From: Candidatus Rokuibacteriota bacterium
Lineage (GTDB): Bacteria > Methylomirabilota > Methylomirabilia > Rokubacteriales > CSP1-6
Assembly: GCA_016184125.1 (NCBI GenBank)
Contig: JACPDG010000042.1
Coordinates: forward strand, 1-64,000
DNA length: 64,000 bases
Direction of reading: 5' to 3'
The position numbers and the translations under genes are program-made. Of this stretch, positions 42,323 to 50,805 are shown piece by piece. How positions within the stretch are numbered: the first letter of the stretch is position 1; each line of letters opens with the position of its first letter. The notes below the pieces were generated by a model. It ran no database searches and was not told the DNA's origin. It worked only from the letters and a program-made list of their open reading frames with translations.

Positions 42323-42982
42323 TCACGACTCGCTCGCGATCACGCCCTTCTTGAGGGCGAACTTGATCAGCTCGGTGCGGCTGTGGAGGTCGAGCTTCTC
42401 CATGACGCGCTCGCGGTGGGACATGGCGGTCTTGACGCTGATCCCGAGGACCTGGGCGGCCTCCTTGCTGCTGCGGCCCTCGGCGATCAGCTTGAGGATC
42501 TGCTTCTCGCGGGCGGTCAGCGCGTCGTAGGGATCGGGCGCCTCGGCTCCCACCGTCGGGCGCACCGATCCCTCGACGACGGCCTTCGCCACCTTCGGGT
42601 CGAGCACGAGCCCGCCGGCATGCGCGGCGCGGATCCCTGACTGGAGATCCGACGCCGCCGCCTTCTTGAGCACGTATCCCGACACGCCGGCGGCGAGGAA
42701 CCGCCGGGCGTACTCGCGGTCCTCGTACTGCGTCAGCACCAGGATCTTCACGCGCGGGTTCTCGCGCCGGATCTCCAGCGTCGCCTCCAGACCGCCGAGC
42801 CCGGGCATGGCGACGTCCATCAGGATGACGTCCGGGTCGAGCCGCCGGCACTGGTCGATCGCCTCGCGCCCGTCGGCCGCCTCGCCGACCACCTCGATGT
42901 CGCTCGACAGGGCGAGGAGCGCGCGGATGCCGTCCCGCAGGATGGCGTGGTCGTCGGCGATGAGAACGCGGATCTTCGCCAC
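42323..42982 (-). CDS. NarL-family response regulator of the cytochrome cluster
   Basis: A 219-residue regulator. The receiver has VLIADDHAILRDG and Asp in VILMDVAMPG, with Lys in GYVLKKA. The HTH is LTAREKQILKLIAEGRSSKEAAQVLGISVKTAMSHRERVMEKL. It starts one base after the end of the heme-binding kinase gene. Genes for two cytochrome b and several multiheme proteins precede the kinase on the same strand, so it is the likely regulator of that cluster. Confidence 0.92.
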   Translation of the reverse strand: MAKIRVLIADDHAILRDGIRALLALSSDIEVVGEAADGREAIDQCRRLDPDVILMDVAMPGLGGLEATLEIRRENPRVKILVLTQYEDREYARRFLAAGVSGYVLKKAAASDLQSGIRAAHAGGLVLDPKVAKAVVEGSVRPTVGAEAPDPYDALTAREKQILKLIAEGRSSKEAAQVLGISVKTAMSHRERVMEKLDLHSRTELIKFALKKGVIASES

Positions 42983-42983
42983 C

Positions 42984-44876
42984 TCACCCCCGCGCGGCCA
43001 GCGGCACCGTCACCGCGATCCGCGTGCCCTGGCCCGGCGACGCGTCGATCGTCAGCGTGCCGCCCAGCAGCGTCACGCGCTCCCGGATGCCGGTCAGACC
43101 GAGCCCGGTGCCGCTCGCCGACGGTCCGATCGCCTGCAGGTCGAAGCCCTTGCCGTCGTCCTCGATCTCGATCGTTACGGCGTCGTCGCGCGCCGCGCAC
43201 TCCACGAGCACGGTCTCCGCCGCAGAGTGCTTCGCGACGTTGTTGAGCGCCTCCTGCACGACCCGGAAGAGCGCGGTCTCGATCTCCGCCGGCAGGCGGC
43301 GATCGAGGCCGCTGAACTCGCATCGCACGGTGATCCCGAGCGGCTCCAGGTGCCGCTCGGCGTACCAGCGAACCGCCGAGGCCAGCCCGAGGTCGTCGAG
43401 CACCGATGGGCGGAGGTCGAAGAGGAGCCGGTGGAGCTCGTCGAGCGCGCGGCCGGCGATCGCCTTGGCGTCGTCGATCCGCTCGCGTGCGGGTCCGGAG
43501 GCGAGCGTCGACGCCGTCTCGAGACCGATCGCCACCGCCGCGAGCGACTGGCTGGTCTCGTCGTGGAGCTCACGGGCGATCCGCTTGCGCTCGTCCTCCT
43601 GTGCGGAGATGACCTTTCGGAGGAGCTCGCCACGCGAGCGATCGCGCTCGGACAGCTCCCGGTAGAGCCGCTCGAGATCCCGCGTGCGCTCCTCGACGCG
43701 CCGCTCGAGCGTCTGGTGCGACTCGCGGATCGTCGCGCGCATCCGGTCGAGCGATCGGCCGAGCCGCCCCACCTCGTCGTCGCCGAGCGGCGGGACCGGC
43801 TCCGCCATGTCCCCGGCCGCGATACGTTCCGCCACGCGCGTCAGCAGGCGGATCGGCTTGCGGATGGACCACGCCGCGCCCCACGCGAAGACCAGGCCCA
43901 CGGCGAGGACGGCGGGAATGACGAGCGCCAGCCGCTTCGTGAGCGCGGCCAGCGCGCCGAACGCCTCGGCTTCCGGCTGACGGATGGCGATGCCCCACGG
44001 CACGACCGCGAGCGGCACGAACGCCAGGACGTCCGACGCGCGAATGCGCGGCCGCTCCGGTGTACGCTGGCGCAGCGGCTCCGGCGCGGCGGCGCACTGC
44101 GTCGCGCGCGAGTCCCCGGGAGCCTCGGCCTCGTGGCAGCTGTGACAGGTCCCGGCTGCCGACTTCCGGTCGCGGATCAGCCCTTCGATGAACCGGCCGT
44201 GGTCGCTCTTGATGTAGCGGCGGCTCGGGTCAGTCGTGGCGATGACCACCCCGGTGCGGTCGACGAGCTCCGTGCACCCGTGCTGGCCGAACCGGAACGG
44301 CCGCAGCAGCGCGGCGAAGCGCTCGCCCTCGGGATCGATCGCCCCGGCGGCCACGCTCACGATGCGGCCCTTCCAGTCACGCAGCGGCACGGCGAGATAC
44401 ACGCGCTTGCCGCGGCCGGGTTCGTCGACGAGCGTCGAGACTTCCGGCTTGCCCGTCCGGAAGGCCTGGGCGATGACCTCCACCTGCGCGAGGCCCGCGG
44501 CGTCGGCACGCGCGCGCGCCGGCTCCTCCCAGACGATCGTCGCCGGTGGCGAGAGCAGGATCACCGACTCGAACGTGTTCGCGCGCAGGTAGGCGGCGCG
44601 CACGGCCTCGCGCTCGCGTGCCGCGTCCGCCGGGTCCCCCGAGCGCCAGACTGCGCCGATCGCCTGCAGGGTCTCCAGGTCCGACTTCACGACGCCGTCG
44701 AGATGGTCCGCCACGCTCCTGCCGAGCAGCATGCGCTCGGCCTGGAGCTCCCGGGTGATCGCCGCCACGCCGGTCCATGCCGCCCATGCGACGGCGCTCG
44801 CCGGCACGACCATCGCGAGCGCGACGACGAGCATGATGCGCGCATGGAGGCCGTGGAGGTTCGGGCGAACGGGCAT
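42984..44876 (-). CDS. Sensor histidine kinase with a periplasmic c-type heme motif
   Basis: A 630-residue kinase. A transmembrane helix is at ~12-35, then a dCache-like periplasmic domain of about 270 residues. Near residue 243 lies GTCHSCHEAEA, a covalent heme c motif on the exported side. A second helix (LALVIPAVLAVGLVFAWGAAW) precedes a HAMP domain, a coiled coil and the HisKA_3 box ARELHDETSQSL, then HATPase motifs (NVAKHSA, IEDDGKGF). Such heme-containing sensors detect redox state, NO or O2. Its start overlaps the cytochrome b gene stop by one base; the NarL-type regulator follows. Confidence 0.9.
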   Translation of the reverse strand: MPVRPNLHGLHARIMLVVALAMVVPASAVAWAAWTGVAAITRELQAERMLLGRSVADHLDGVVKSDLETLQAIGAVWRSGDPADAAREREAVRAAYLRANTFESVILLSPPATIVWEEPARARADAAGLAQVEVIAQAFRTGKPEVSTLVDEPGRGKRVYLAVPLRDWKGRIVSVAAGAIDPEGERFAALLRPFRFGQHGCTELVDRTGVVIATTDPSRRYIKSDHGRFIEGLIRDRKSAAGTCHSCHEAEAPGDSRATQCAAAPEPLRQRTPERPRIRASDVLAFVPLAVVPWGIAIRQPEAEAFGALAALTKRLALVIPAVLAVGLVFAWGAAWSIRKPIRLLTRVAERIAAGDMAEPVPPLGDDEVGRLGRSLDRMRATIRESHQTLERRVEERTRDLERLYRELSERDRSRGELLRKVISAQEDERKRIARELHDETSQSLAAVAIGLETASTLASGPARERIDDAKAIAGRALDELHRLLFDLRPSVLDDLGLASAVRWYAERHLEPLGITVRCEFSGLDRRLPAEIETALFRVVQEALNNVAKHSAAETVLVECAARDDAVTIEIEDDGKGFDLQAIGPSASGTGLGLTGIRERVTLLGGTLTIDASPGQGTRIAVTVPLAARG

Positions 44877-45556
44877 CAGGGCTTGTGCTCGGCCGCCCCG
44901 ACCATGCGCTCGTACTCGAGCGGGTGCTCGTGGTGCAGGCGCCTGGCACTGATCTTCCCGGTGAAGATCGACGGGTCGAACGGGAACACGTCGGGCGACA
45001 GGTGCGCGTTGTAGATGTGCCAGGTGATGACGACCAGGAAGGCGAGCAGCCCCTCGTTGCTGTGCGCGACCTTCGCCGCCGGGATGAGCTCGCCGGGGAG
45101 GAACCGCGCCGCGAGGACGGGGAGGTAGAGGATGAAGCCGGTCGCGGTCATCACACCGCCGCCCAGCACCATCCCCCAGTACTCGAACTTCTGCCGGTAG
45201 TCGTACCGGTCGAAGCGCGCGGGCTGGTCCGCGAGCCCGAGGTAGTACCGCAGCGTCTGCACGGCGTCCGTGAAGTCCTTCCGGATCGGCACGATCGACC
45301 ACGACCGTCCGGTGAGTCCGATGACGAGCGCGACGGTCACGTGGACGATGGTGAAGACGGCGAAGAGGATGCCGGACATCCGGTGCAGCCATCGCGTGCG
45401 CTCGACACCGCCCAGCACGTCGACGGTCCACCGCGCCCAGTCGGCGTCGGCGAACTTCTGCGGGAACCCGGTGACCGCGAGGATCGTGAACAGGACCATC
45501 ACGGCGAGGTGCTCGACGCGGCGGTGCAGCGTGAAGCGCGGCAGCATGTCACTCAT
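44876..45556 (-). CDS. Di-heme cytochrome b, FdoI/FdnI-like quinone module
   Basis: A 226-residue membrane protein with four helices. Histidines in HRRVEHLAVM, LHRMSGILFAVFTIVHVTV and FLVVITWHIYNAHLSPDVFP are candidate heme b ligands, and the C-terminal LSPDVFPFDPSIFTGKI matches a formate-dehydrogenase cytochrome b-like signature. It overlaps the nine-heme gene by ATGA. A quinol-oxidising role is expected. With the upstream multiheme protein it forms a cytochrome b/MHC module analogous to the Cbc complexes of Geobacter. Confidence 0.85.
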   Translation of the reverse strand: MSDMLPRFTLHRRVEHLAVMVLFTILAVTGFPQKFADADWARWTVDVLGGVERTRWLHRMSGILFAVFTIVHVTVALVIGLTGRSWSIVPIRKDFTDAVQTLRYYLGLADQPARFDRYDYRQKFEYWGMVLGGGVMTATGFILYLPVLAARFLPGELIPAAKVAHSNEGLLAFLVVITWHIYNAHLSPDVFPFDPSIFTGKISARRLHHEHPLEYERMVGAAEHKP

Positions 45557-46608
45557 CGGTTCACCACCACCCGCCACAGGTGAAGGACGATCTGCAGGAC
45601 CAGACCGCCGATCACGAACGGGATGAAGATCCAGTAGAAGATGGTCACGCCGTACACGATCGGGGCCTTCGACCAGCTCGGCTCGTAGTGCCCCAGCCAC
45701 GCGGCCGGGAAGTTGGCCGTCGCGTCCGCGTGGCAGCGCTGGCACACCTTGACGAGATTCTCCCGCATCACCGCGGAGCCCGGCTCCCGGACCCTGGTGA
45801 TGTCGTGGATCCCGTGACAGTCCGTGCACACCGCCGCGATGCGCTCGCCGGACGCCGTGCCGGAGCGCTGCAGCGACGCGGTCACGCCGTGGAAGTCGCC
45901 GAGGTACGTGGACACGACCTTCGTGGACAGCCCGTACTTCTCCATGACCTGTTCGTCGGTGTGGCAGGACCCGCAGAGCTCGGGCGTCGCGAGGTGGAAG
46001 CGCGACGTGCGGGGATCCCCGATGTCGTGGGAGCGGTGACAGTCCGTGCACACCGGCACGTCGCGATTGCCCTCTTCCAGCAGCGCCCGGCCGTGCACGC
46101 TCTTCGCGTACGCGGCGAAGACCGGCTGATGGCAGCGGGCGCACGTCTGCGAGATCCGGGACCGGGACCCGTTCTTCTTCGCCACCGCGTGGGCCGTGTG
46201 GCAGTCGCTGCAGACCGGCGCGCGGGCGTCGCCCTTCGCGACGCGCTGGTAGTGCACGGAATCGAGCGTCTTCGTGAAGTTATCGAAGTGGCATCCCTTG
46301 CACTGCTCGTAGTACGCCAGCGTGACGTCGCGCGCCGTGCGGAACGGCTTCGCCGGATGCGGCACCTGTCGCATCCCGGCGTGGCACTCGACGCAGCCGA
46401 GCCGGTCGCCGTGCACGGAGCGGCGGAAGGTCTGCGCGTCGACGAAGAGCGCCAGGCGCTCGCCACTCGGCAGCGTCATCGAGAGATTGCGGTCGCCGTG
46501 GCACCCGAGGCACGTGTCGACCTCCTCGGATGCCGCCGGCGCGGCGGGCGCGCCCGCGACTGCCGCGAGCAGGACGACCGCCACCGAGACCAGGCGTTGG
46601 ACGATCAC
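45553..46608 (-). CDS. Nine-heme membrane-anchored cytochrome c
   Basis: A 351-residue protein with N-terminal signal peptide and nine CxxCH motifs (CLGCH, CVECH, CKGCH, CSDCH, CARCH, CTDCH, CGSCH, CTDCH, CQRCH). The H-spaced repeats (SVHGR, SVHYQ, FHGV) resemble the doubled-motif NrfB/cytochrome c554 proteins. A C-terminal helix (FYWIFIPFVIGGLVLQIVLHLW) anchors it. It lies between two cytochrome b genes: 12 bases after one, overlapping the next. Electron transfer from quinol to periplasmic carriers is inferred. Confidence 0.88.
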   Translation of the reverse strand: MIVQRLVSVAVVLLAAVAGAPAAPAASEEVDTCLGCHGDRNLSMTLPSGERLALFVDAQTFRRSVHGDRLGCVECHAGMRQVPHPAKPFRTARDVTLAYYEQCKGCHFDNFTKTLDSVHYQRVAKGDARAPVCSDCHTAHAVAKKNGSRSRISQTCARCHQPVFAAYAKSVHGRALLEEGNRDVPVCTDCHRSHDIGDPRTSRFHLATPELCGSCHTDEQVMEKYGLSTKVVSTYLGDFHGVTASLQRSGTASGERIAAVCTDCHGIHDITRVREPGSAVMRENLVKVCQRCHADATANFPAAWLGHYEPSWSKAPIVYGVTIFYWIFIPFVIGGLVLQIVLHLWRVVVNR

Positions 46609-46620
46609 GGCGATCCTCCG

Positions 46621-47442
46621 TCACGAGCCATAGCCGAAGACGGCGTACATGATCAGCGCGAAGAGCGTGAGACCGATGGCCACGGCCGTCGTGCCGACGA
46701 TGCGGCCGAAGTTCTTGAGCCACCGCGGCGGCGCGTCGGCCTTGATCGTGCCGAGCCGGCCCTCGGCCCTGAGGCGCTCCCACTCGTCGGGACGCTCGTG
46801 CTCGAGCTCGTCGTCGCGCACGCGTCCGGTGAAGATGACGAGGTCCATCGGGAACTTCTCGGGGCGCAGGTGACTGTTGAAGAAGTGAATCGTGAAGATG
46901 AACCCCACGGCGAGCAGCGCCTCTTCGCCGTGGATCAGGTTCGTGATGTTGAACACCCAGCCCGGCACGAACCGCGAGAAGAACGTGTGGAACCAGAGGA
47001 CGTAGCCGGAGGCGCCGATGATGAGCATCCCCCAGAACACGGCGAAGTAGTCGAACTTCTCCCAGTACGTGAACCGCCCGAACCGGGGCTGCGCCCCGAG
47101 GCCGAGGAAGTAGCGGATGTGCTGGAGCATCTCGACCGCGTCGCGCGGCTGGGGCACCAGGGAATCGGGGCCCCACAGGATGTGGAGCTCCCGCTTGACG
47201 AAGAGCCGGTAGAGGAGGTGGACGACGTGGATCGTGAAGCACGTGGTGAGCAGCACCGCGAAGACGCGATGGAAGAACCCCATCACGCCGAAGCCGCCCA
47301 TCGTGTGCGAGATCCAGACCGCCCAGGGGCTCTGGTTGAAGTGGAGCGGCAGCCCGGTCGTGGCGAGCCCGAGGAAGCTCGTCATCAGGAGGCCGTGCAG
47401 CAGGCGCTGCCCCAGCGAGAAGCGGAAGTACCACTCAGGCAT
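46621..47442 (-). CDS. Cytochrome b, NapH/FdoI-like quinone module
   Basis: A 273-residue membrane protein with five or six helices: [47 protein letters not shown], and later [29 protein letters not shown] (His-rich heme b ligands). The ending [19 protein letters not shown] is close in pattern to that of the other cytochrome b (LSPDVFPFDPSIFTGKI), so the two are paralogues. It overlaps the upstream 13-heme gene by 8 bases. Together they may form another quinol-oxidising module. Confidence 0.85.
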   Translation of the reverse strand: MPEWYFRFSLGQRLLHGLLMTSFLGLATTGLPLHFNQSPWAVWISHTMGGFGVMGFFHRVFAVLLTTCFTIHVVHLLYRLFVKRELHILWGPDSLVPQPRDAVEMLQHIRYFLGLGAQPRFGRFTYWEKFDYFAVFWGMLIIGASGYVLWFHTFFSRFVPGWVFNITNLIHGEEALLAVGFIFTIHFFNSHLRPEKFPMDLVIFTGRVRDDELEHERPDEWERLRAEGRLGTIKADAPPRWLKNFGRIVGTTAVAIGLTLFALIMYAVFGYGS

Positions 47443-48898
47443 CCTGGCCCTCCTGGTCGGATCCCTCCGCCGGAGGCGGCGCGTGCCGCCCGCCGTTCCT
47501 GCCGACGAGGCTCCTCACACCCCAGAGGACCGTGTGCACGCCGAAGAACGAGAACGTGCCGACGAGCAGCCACACCATGAACTTCCACGTGTAGTGCAGC
47601 AGCGGGCTGCGGTCCACGTTCTCCGGCTCGGCGTGCGGATCGTACTTCGCGAAGTTCTCGTTGGAGGCGGGATGACACTTGGCGCACGTCGTGACGCGAT
47701 TGGCGACGTTCACCGTCGAGCGGACGTCGCGCGTCGGATAGATGTCGTGCGCGCCGTGACAGTCGGAGCAGCGGGCGACCCGCGTGAAGCCGAGGGCCGT
47801 CACCTTGCCGTGGAACGTGTCGCGGTACGTCCGGAGCGACTCCTTGTGGCACGTGCCGCACTCCCGCACGATCTCGAGCTTCCAGCCCTCCGCCTCGACC
47901 CGGCGGATCTCGTGCGCGGAGTGGCAGTCGATGCAGATCGGGGCGATCGTGCTCCCCGCCGCGACCGCCTGTCCGTGGACGCTCTGCCGGTACTCCCTCA
48001 GCACACCCGCGTGACACGTGCCGCACGTGGCCGGAACGTTCGTGCGGAACACCCGCGACGTCGGCTGATCCTTCGCCTTGATGTCGTGGGCACCGTGGCA
48101 GTCCGAGCAGTTCGCCGCCACGAGCAGGCCGCTCCTCGTGATGGCGCGCCCGTGGATCGAGTCCATGTAGAGCTTGTAGACGTCGCCCACCTCGATGTTG
48201 TGACGCCGTGCGATCTCCGGGTCGCCGTGACACGTGGCGCACGTCCGGGGCAGATTGAGGTGGTACGTCGGCGCCTGGGGGTCGGTCTTCACCTGGAGCG
48301 TGTGCGCCGGGCCGTGACACGAGGTGCAGGTCGCCGCCTCGGTGTCGCCCCGCGCCCGGGCCTTGCCGTGGATCGACTCCCGGTAGAGCCCGACCTGCGC
48401 CTGGTGGCACGCCGCACACCTCTCGGTGCCGAGCGTCTTCGGGTCCCGCACGTCGTGCGTGCCGTGGCAGTTGGCGCACGTCGTCGCCCGGTCGCCCGCC
48501 CGCGCCGCCGCGGGGCTGCCGTGCACGCCGGTCTTCAGCACCTCGGCCTTGTCGGCGTGACAGCCCGCGCAGTCGACCCGCGGCAGCTTCTCGTCGTGCG
48601 GTGCGGTCGCGGTCGTGTGGCAGGACGCGCAGTCGAGGCCCGCGTGCCGCGAGCCGTCGAGCACCTGCGCGTCGACGAACAGCGAGCCTCCACGCTTGCC
48701 GCCGCGCTCGAGGTCCTTGTCGGCATGGCAGGCGAGGCAGTCCTCGTTCTTCGGCGTCTCGGCCTTCGCGGCCTTGCCCTTCGCCGACTGCCCCGGGCTC
48801 GTCTCGGCCTTCGGCATCGCGAAGTCCGCGGGCCCCTTGCCCTGCGCGCGCACGAGGACGACCCCGCCGACCAGGACGAGGAAGGCCGCCACCGCCAT
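47435..48898 (-). CDS. Thirteen-heme cytochrome c with N- and C-terminal anchors
   Basis: About 487 residues from the ATG at 48898. A hydrophobic N-terminal segment (MAVAAFLVLVGGVVLV) is followed by thirteen CxxCH motifs with regular HG/SIHGK-type repeats (SIHGK, SVHGQ, FHGK). A C-terminal helix (FMVWLLVGTFSFFGVHTVLW) anchors it. An alternative ATG at 48940 overlaps the preceding gene and passes through a remnant of element A (LEWGAPTWPG), so the true start is unresolved. It is the largest heme protein in the window and likely forms the periplasmic arm of the cytochrome b module encoded next. Confidence 0.88.
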   Translation of the reverse strand: MAVAAFLVLVGGVVLVRAQGKGPADFAMPKAETSPGQSAKGKAAKAETPKNEDCLACHADKDLERGGKRGGSLFVDAQVLDGSRHAGLDCASCHTTATAPHDEKLPRVDCAGCHADKAEVLKTGVHGSPAAARAGDRATTCANCHGTHDVRDPKTLGTERCAACHQAQVGLYRESIHGKARARGDTEAATCTSCHGPAHTLQVKTDPQAPTYHLNLPRTCATCHGDPEIARRHNIEVGDVYKLYMDSIHGRAITRSGLLVAANCSDCHGAHDIKAKDQPTSRVFRTNVPATCGTCHAGVLREYRQSVHGQAVAAGSTIAPICIDCHSAHEIRRVEAEGWKLEIVRECGTCHKESLRTYRDTFHGKVTALGFTRVARCSDCHGAHDIYPTRDVRSTVNVANRVTTCAKCHPASNENFAKYDPHAEPENVDRSPLLHYTWKFMVWLLVGTFSFFGVHTVLWGVRSLVGRNGGRHAPPPAEGSDQEGQDA

Positions 48899-48904
48899 CG
48901 CGCC

Positions 48905-48928
48905 CGGCCATGTCGGGGCCCCCCACTC
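48905..48928 (-). repeat. Element A remnant at the start of the 13-heme gene
   Basis: It retains only GGGGGGCCCCGACATGG, the G6/C6 hairpin half of element A, now in or beside the N-terminal coding region of the 13-heme gene. Confidence 0.6.
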
Positions 48929-49266
48929 TAGCGATGGCATTTGTCGCACTCGTCGATCGCGAACACCGTCGCGCCGGCCATCGACGTCTTGCCGTCGTGG
49001 CAGGCGCCGCAGTACTTGCCTTCCTGCTTCGCGTCCAGCGTGATCGGGCCGGACCCGCCGCGCTTCATCTTCAGGTCCTTCATGTGGCACGTCGTGCACT
49101 TGCCGGTCTTCGGCACGTGCGTCGCGTGGCTGAACGTCACGGGGCCCGGACTCGAATCCGCCTGCGGGATCTGGAAGTCGGGCGGGAGCTTCGGCGGGGC
49201 GCCGGCGGATGCGGATGCGGACGCCACGAGGAGTACCACGGCGAGCAGACAGCGGATGCAGAGCAC
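48928..49266 (-). CDS. Triheme cytochrome c7-like protein, short
   Basis: A 112-residue exported protein. Signal peptide CIRCLLAVVLLVASASASA, then PPDFQIPQADSSPGPVTFSHATH and three heme motifs CTTCH, CGACH and CDKCH. The FSHATH ... CTTCH spacing is typical of small multiheme c3/c7 proteins. The GTG at 49266 with GGAG upstream is preferred to a far-upstream ORF start. A paralogue with the same layout is at 49933. Confidence 0.85.
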   Translation of the reverse strand: MLCIRCLLAVVLLVASASASAGAPPKLPPDFQIPQADSSPGPVTFSHATHVPKTGKCTTCHMKDLKMKRGGSGPITLDAKQEGKYCGACHDGKTSMAGATVFAIDECDKCHR

Positions 49267-49298
49267 GCGGGCGTCTCCTTGCCTGGTCCGGAACGGGC

Positions 49299-49919
49299 TC
49301 AGGGCGGTCCGTCGCCGAGGTACGCGGCGAGGTGTCGCATCTCGGCGCCGGAGAATCGGGGATGGAGGATGCCGCGCTCCATCGCCACCGCGGCCATCTT
49401 CGGCGTGTGGCGCCAGATCGTGGCCGCCCACCGCGCCGGCGGCGCGAACACCGCCCGGCGCTCGCCGAGGTCGGGCGCGATCCGCGCGCCCTCGCCGCGG
49501 AGGCTGTGGCACTTGAGACATCCCTTCGTGACCAGCGCGTCGTGACCGCGCAGGCGGTCCGGCTTCGGATCGCGGGCGGGATCGGCGCCGAGGTACGCCA
49601 TCAGGTCGGCCACCTCGTCGTCGGAGATCACCGGCCACGGAACGCCTTCCTGGGTGAGCGCGGTGAACATCTGCGGGACGTGACTCCAGAAGCGTCCGGT
49701 CAGCTCGTACGCGCCTTGCGGACGCCGCAGCCGCTCGATCGGCGGGCCGCCGCCCGGCTCGCCCTGGCCGCGATGACACCGCGCGCACTGCTTGACCTCG
49801 AAGAGCTGACGGCCACGGGACGCGTCGCCAGGCCCGCCGGCGGCGCCGGCGGCGACGACCACGAGCGCACCGACGGCTCCACCGAGCAGGATCCGAACGA
49901 CGCGTCCCCGGGTCACCAC
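49299..49919 (-). CDS. Diheme cytochrome c
   Basis: A 206-residue exported protein with signal peptide and two cytochrome c domains: CARCHRGQGEPGGG near residue 45 and CLKCHSLRGEGARIAPDLG near 135. Each is followed by the recurring WSHVPQM/WRHTPKM motif and a DDEVADLMAYLG/AEMRHLAAYLG-type end. Similar motifs occur four times in the cytochrome at 50806. Probably a periplasmic electron shuttle. Confidence 0.88.
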   Translation of the reverse strand: MVTRGRVVRILLGGAVGALVVVAAGAAGGPGDASRGRQLFEVKQCARCHRGQGEPGGGPPIERLRRPQGAYELTGRFWSHVPQMFTALTQEGVPWPVISDDEVADLMAYLGADPARDPKPDRLRGHDALVTKGCLKCHSLRGEGARIAPDLGERRAVFAPPARWAATIWRHTPKMAAVAMERGILHPRFSGAEMRHLAAYLGDGPP

Positions 49920-49932
49920 TGACGGTCGGCTC

Positions 49933-50304
49933 TCAGGCCTTCTTCTTGTGGCAGGTCTCGCACTTGGACTTGTCGTCGACCGCGAAGGGAACCTTGTCGC
50001 CCACCTTCTTCTTGCCGTCGTGGCAGGCCCCGCACTGTTCGCCGGCCTTCATCTTCTCCATGGTCGGCGTGCCCGTCTGCCCCTTCTTCATCTTGAAGAC
50101 CTTGGTGTGGCAGGCGGTGCACTTGTCGACGCCGGCGTCCCGGTGCTTCTGATGGCTGAACGTGACCGCGCCCGGGCTGTCCTTCTGGGGCTCGTAGCTA
50201 AAGTCCGGGGGGATCTTCGGCTGGCTTTCCACGGGCGCGAACATCGTGAGCGAGAGCGCTGTCGCACCGACGACCGCCAGGATGACGAGTGTGGTGAATC
50301 GCAC
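49933..50304 (-). CDS. Triheme cytochrome c7-like protein, paralogue
   Basis: A 123-residue exported protein: signal VRFTTLVILAVVGATALSLT, then PPDFSYEPQKDSPGAVTFSHQKH and three motifs CTACH, CGACH, CETCH, ending in KKKA. It is clearly related to the triheme gene at 48928. GGAGG before the GTG at 50304 fixes the start; longer upstream readings are shadows. The two triheme genes and the diheme gene between them look like a duplicated shuttle set. Confidence 0.85.
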   Translation of the reverse strand: MRFTTLVILAVVGATALSLTMFAPVESQPKIPPDFSYEPQKDSPGAVTFSHQKHRDAGVDKCTACHTKVFKMKKGQTGTPTMEKMKAGEQCGACHDGKKKVGDKVPFAVDDKSKCETCHKKKA

Positions 50305-50396
50305 GTGGTTCCTCCTTGCCGGGGTTGACCGCACTGTGACGCGCGTGAACGATGTGAACGAGCACCTCCCCTGTCCGGCGGCTTCGATGCTCACCG

Positions 50397-50497
50397 TCAC
50401 CTCGCGGACGCCGCGGGCGCGCGACGCACCGACCGGAGGTACGCGATGAGATCCGCCATGTCCTGGGCCCGGAACGCGGGCCACGGCGTGCGCTGAC
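50397..50497 (-). pseudogene. C-terminal relic of a cytochrome c
   Basis: The minus strand reads TPWPAFRAQDMADLIAYLRSV and then RRAPAASAR before a stop. This is the end of a c-type domain of the kind seen in the neighbours (PWPVISDDEVADLMAYLG). No heme motif and no start are present, so it is a fragment, probably of a duplicated diheme gene. Confidence 0.55.
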
Positions 50498-50805
50498 GCG
50501 CTCATCGTAGCCAGCTAAGACAAGGCGCTTCAATCATTCGAACGCATCATCATGCTCAATATTTCCACACTGTCCGGACGTGCGGTCGCCGGCGCGCGTG
50601 CACGGCGCTGTGGCATGGCCAGGACCGTCTCTTGCTCGACCCTTGCCCGGGCTTGGGACACTTGGGCAAGGCGTGTGCCAGGCAGCGAAGTGCCGTAACG
50701 TGTCAGAATGAGAAGCGAAGGATCCAACGGTCTAGTGCGTCGAGACGGGAACGGAGGGGCGGGCAAGCCCGGGTGAGGCGCGATTACCTCACCCGGACAC
50801 TACGT
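50498..50805. other. Intergenic stretch without a recognised gene
   Basis: About 308 bp between the cytochrome relic and the tetraheme gene. It is notably less GC-rich near 50520-50570 (CAATCATTCG, CATCATCATG) than its surroundings. I see no ORF with coding character and no promoter motif I can support. Confidence 0.5.
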
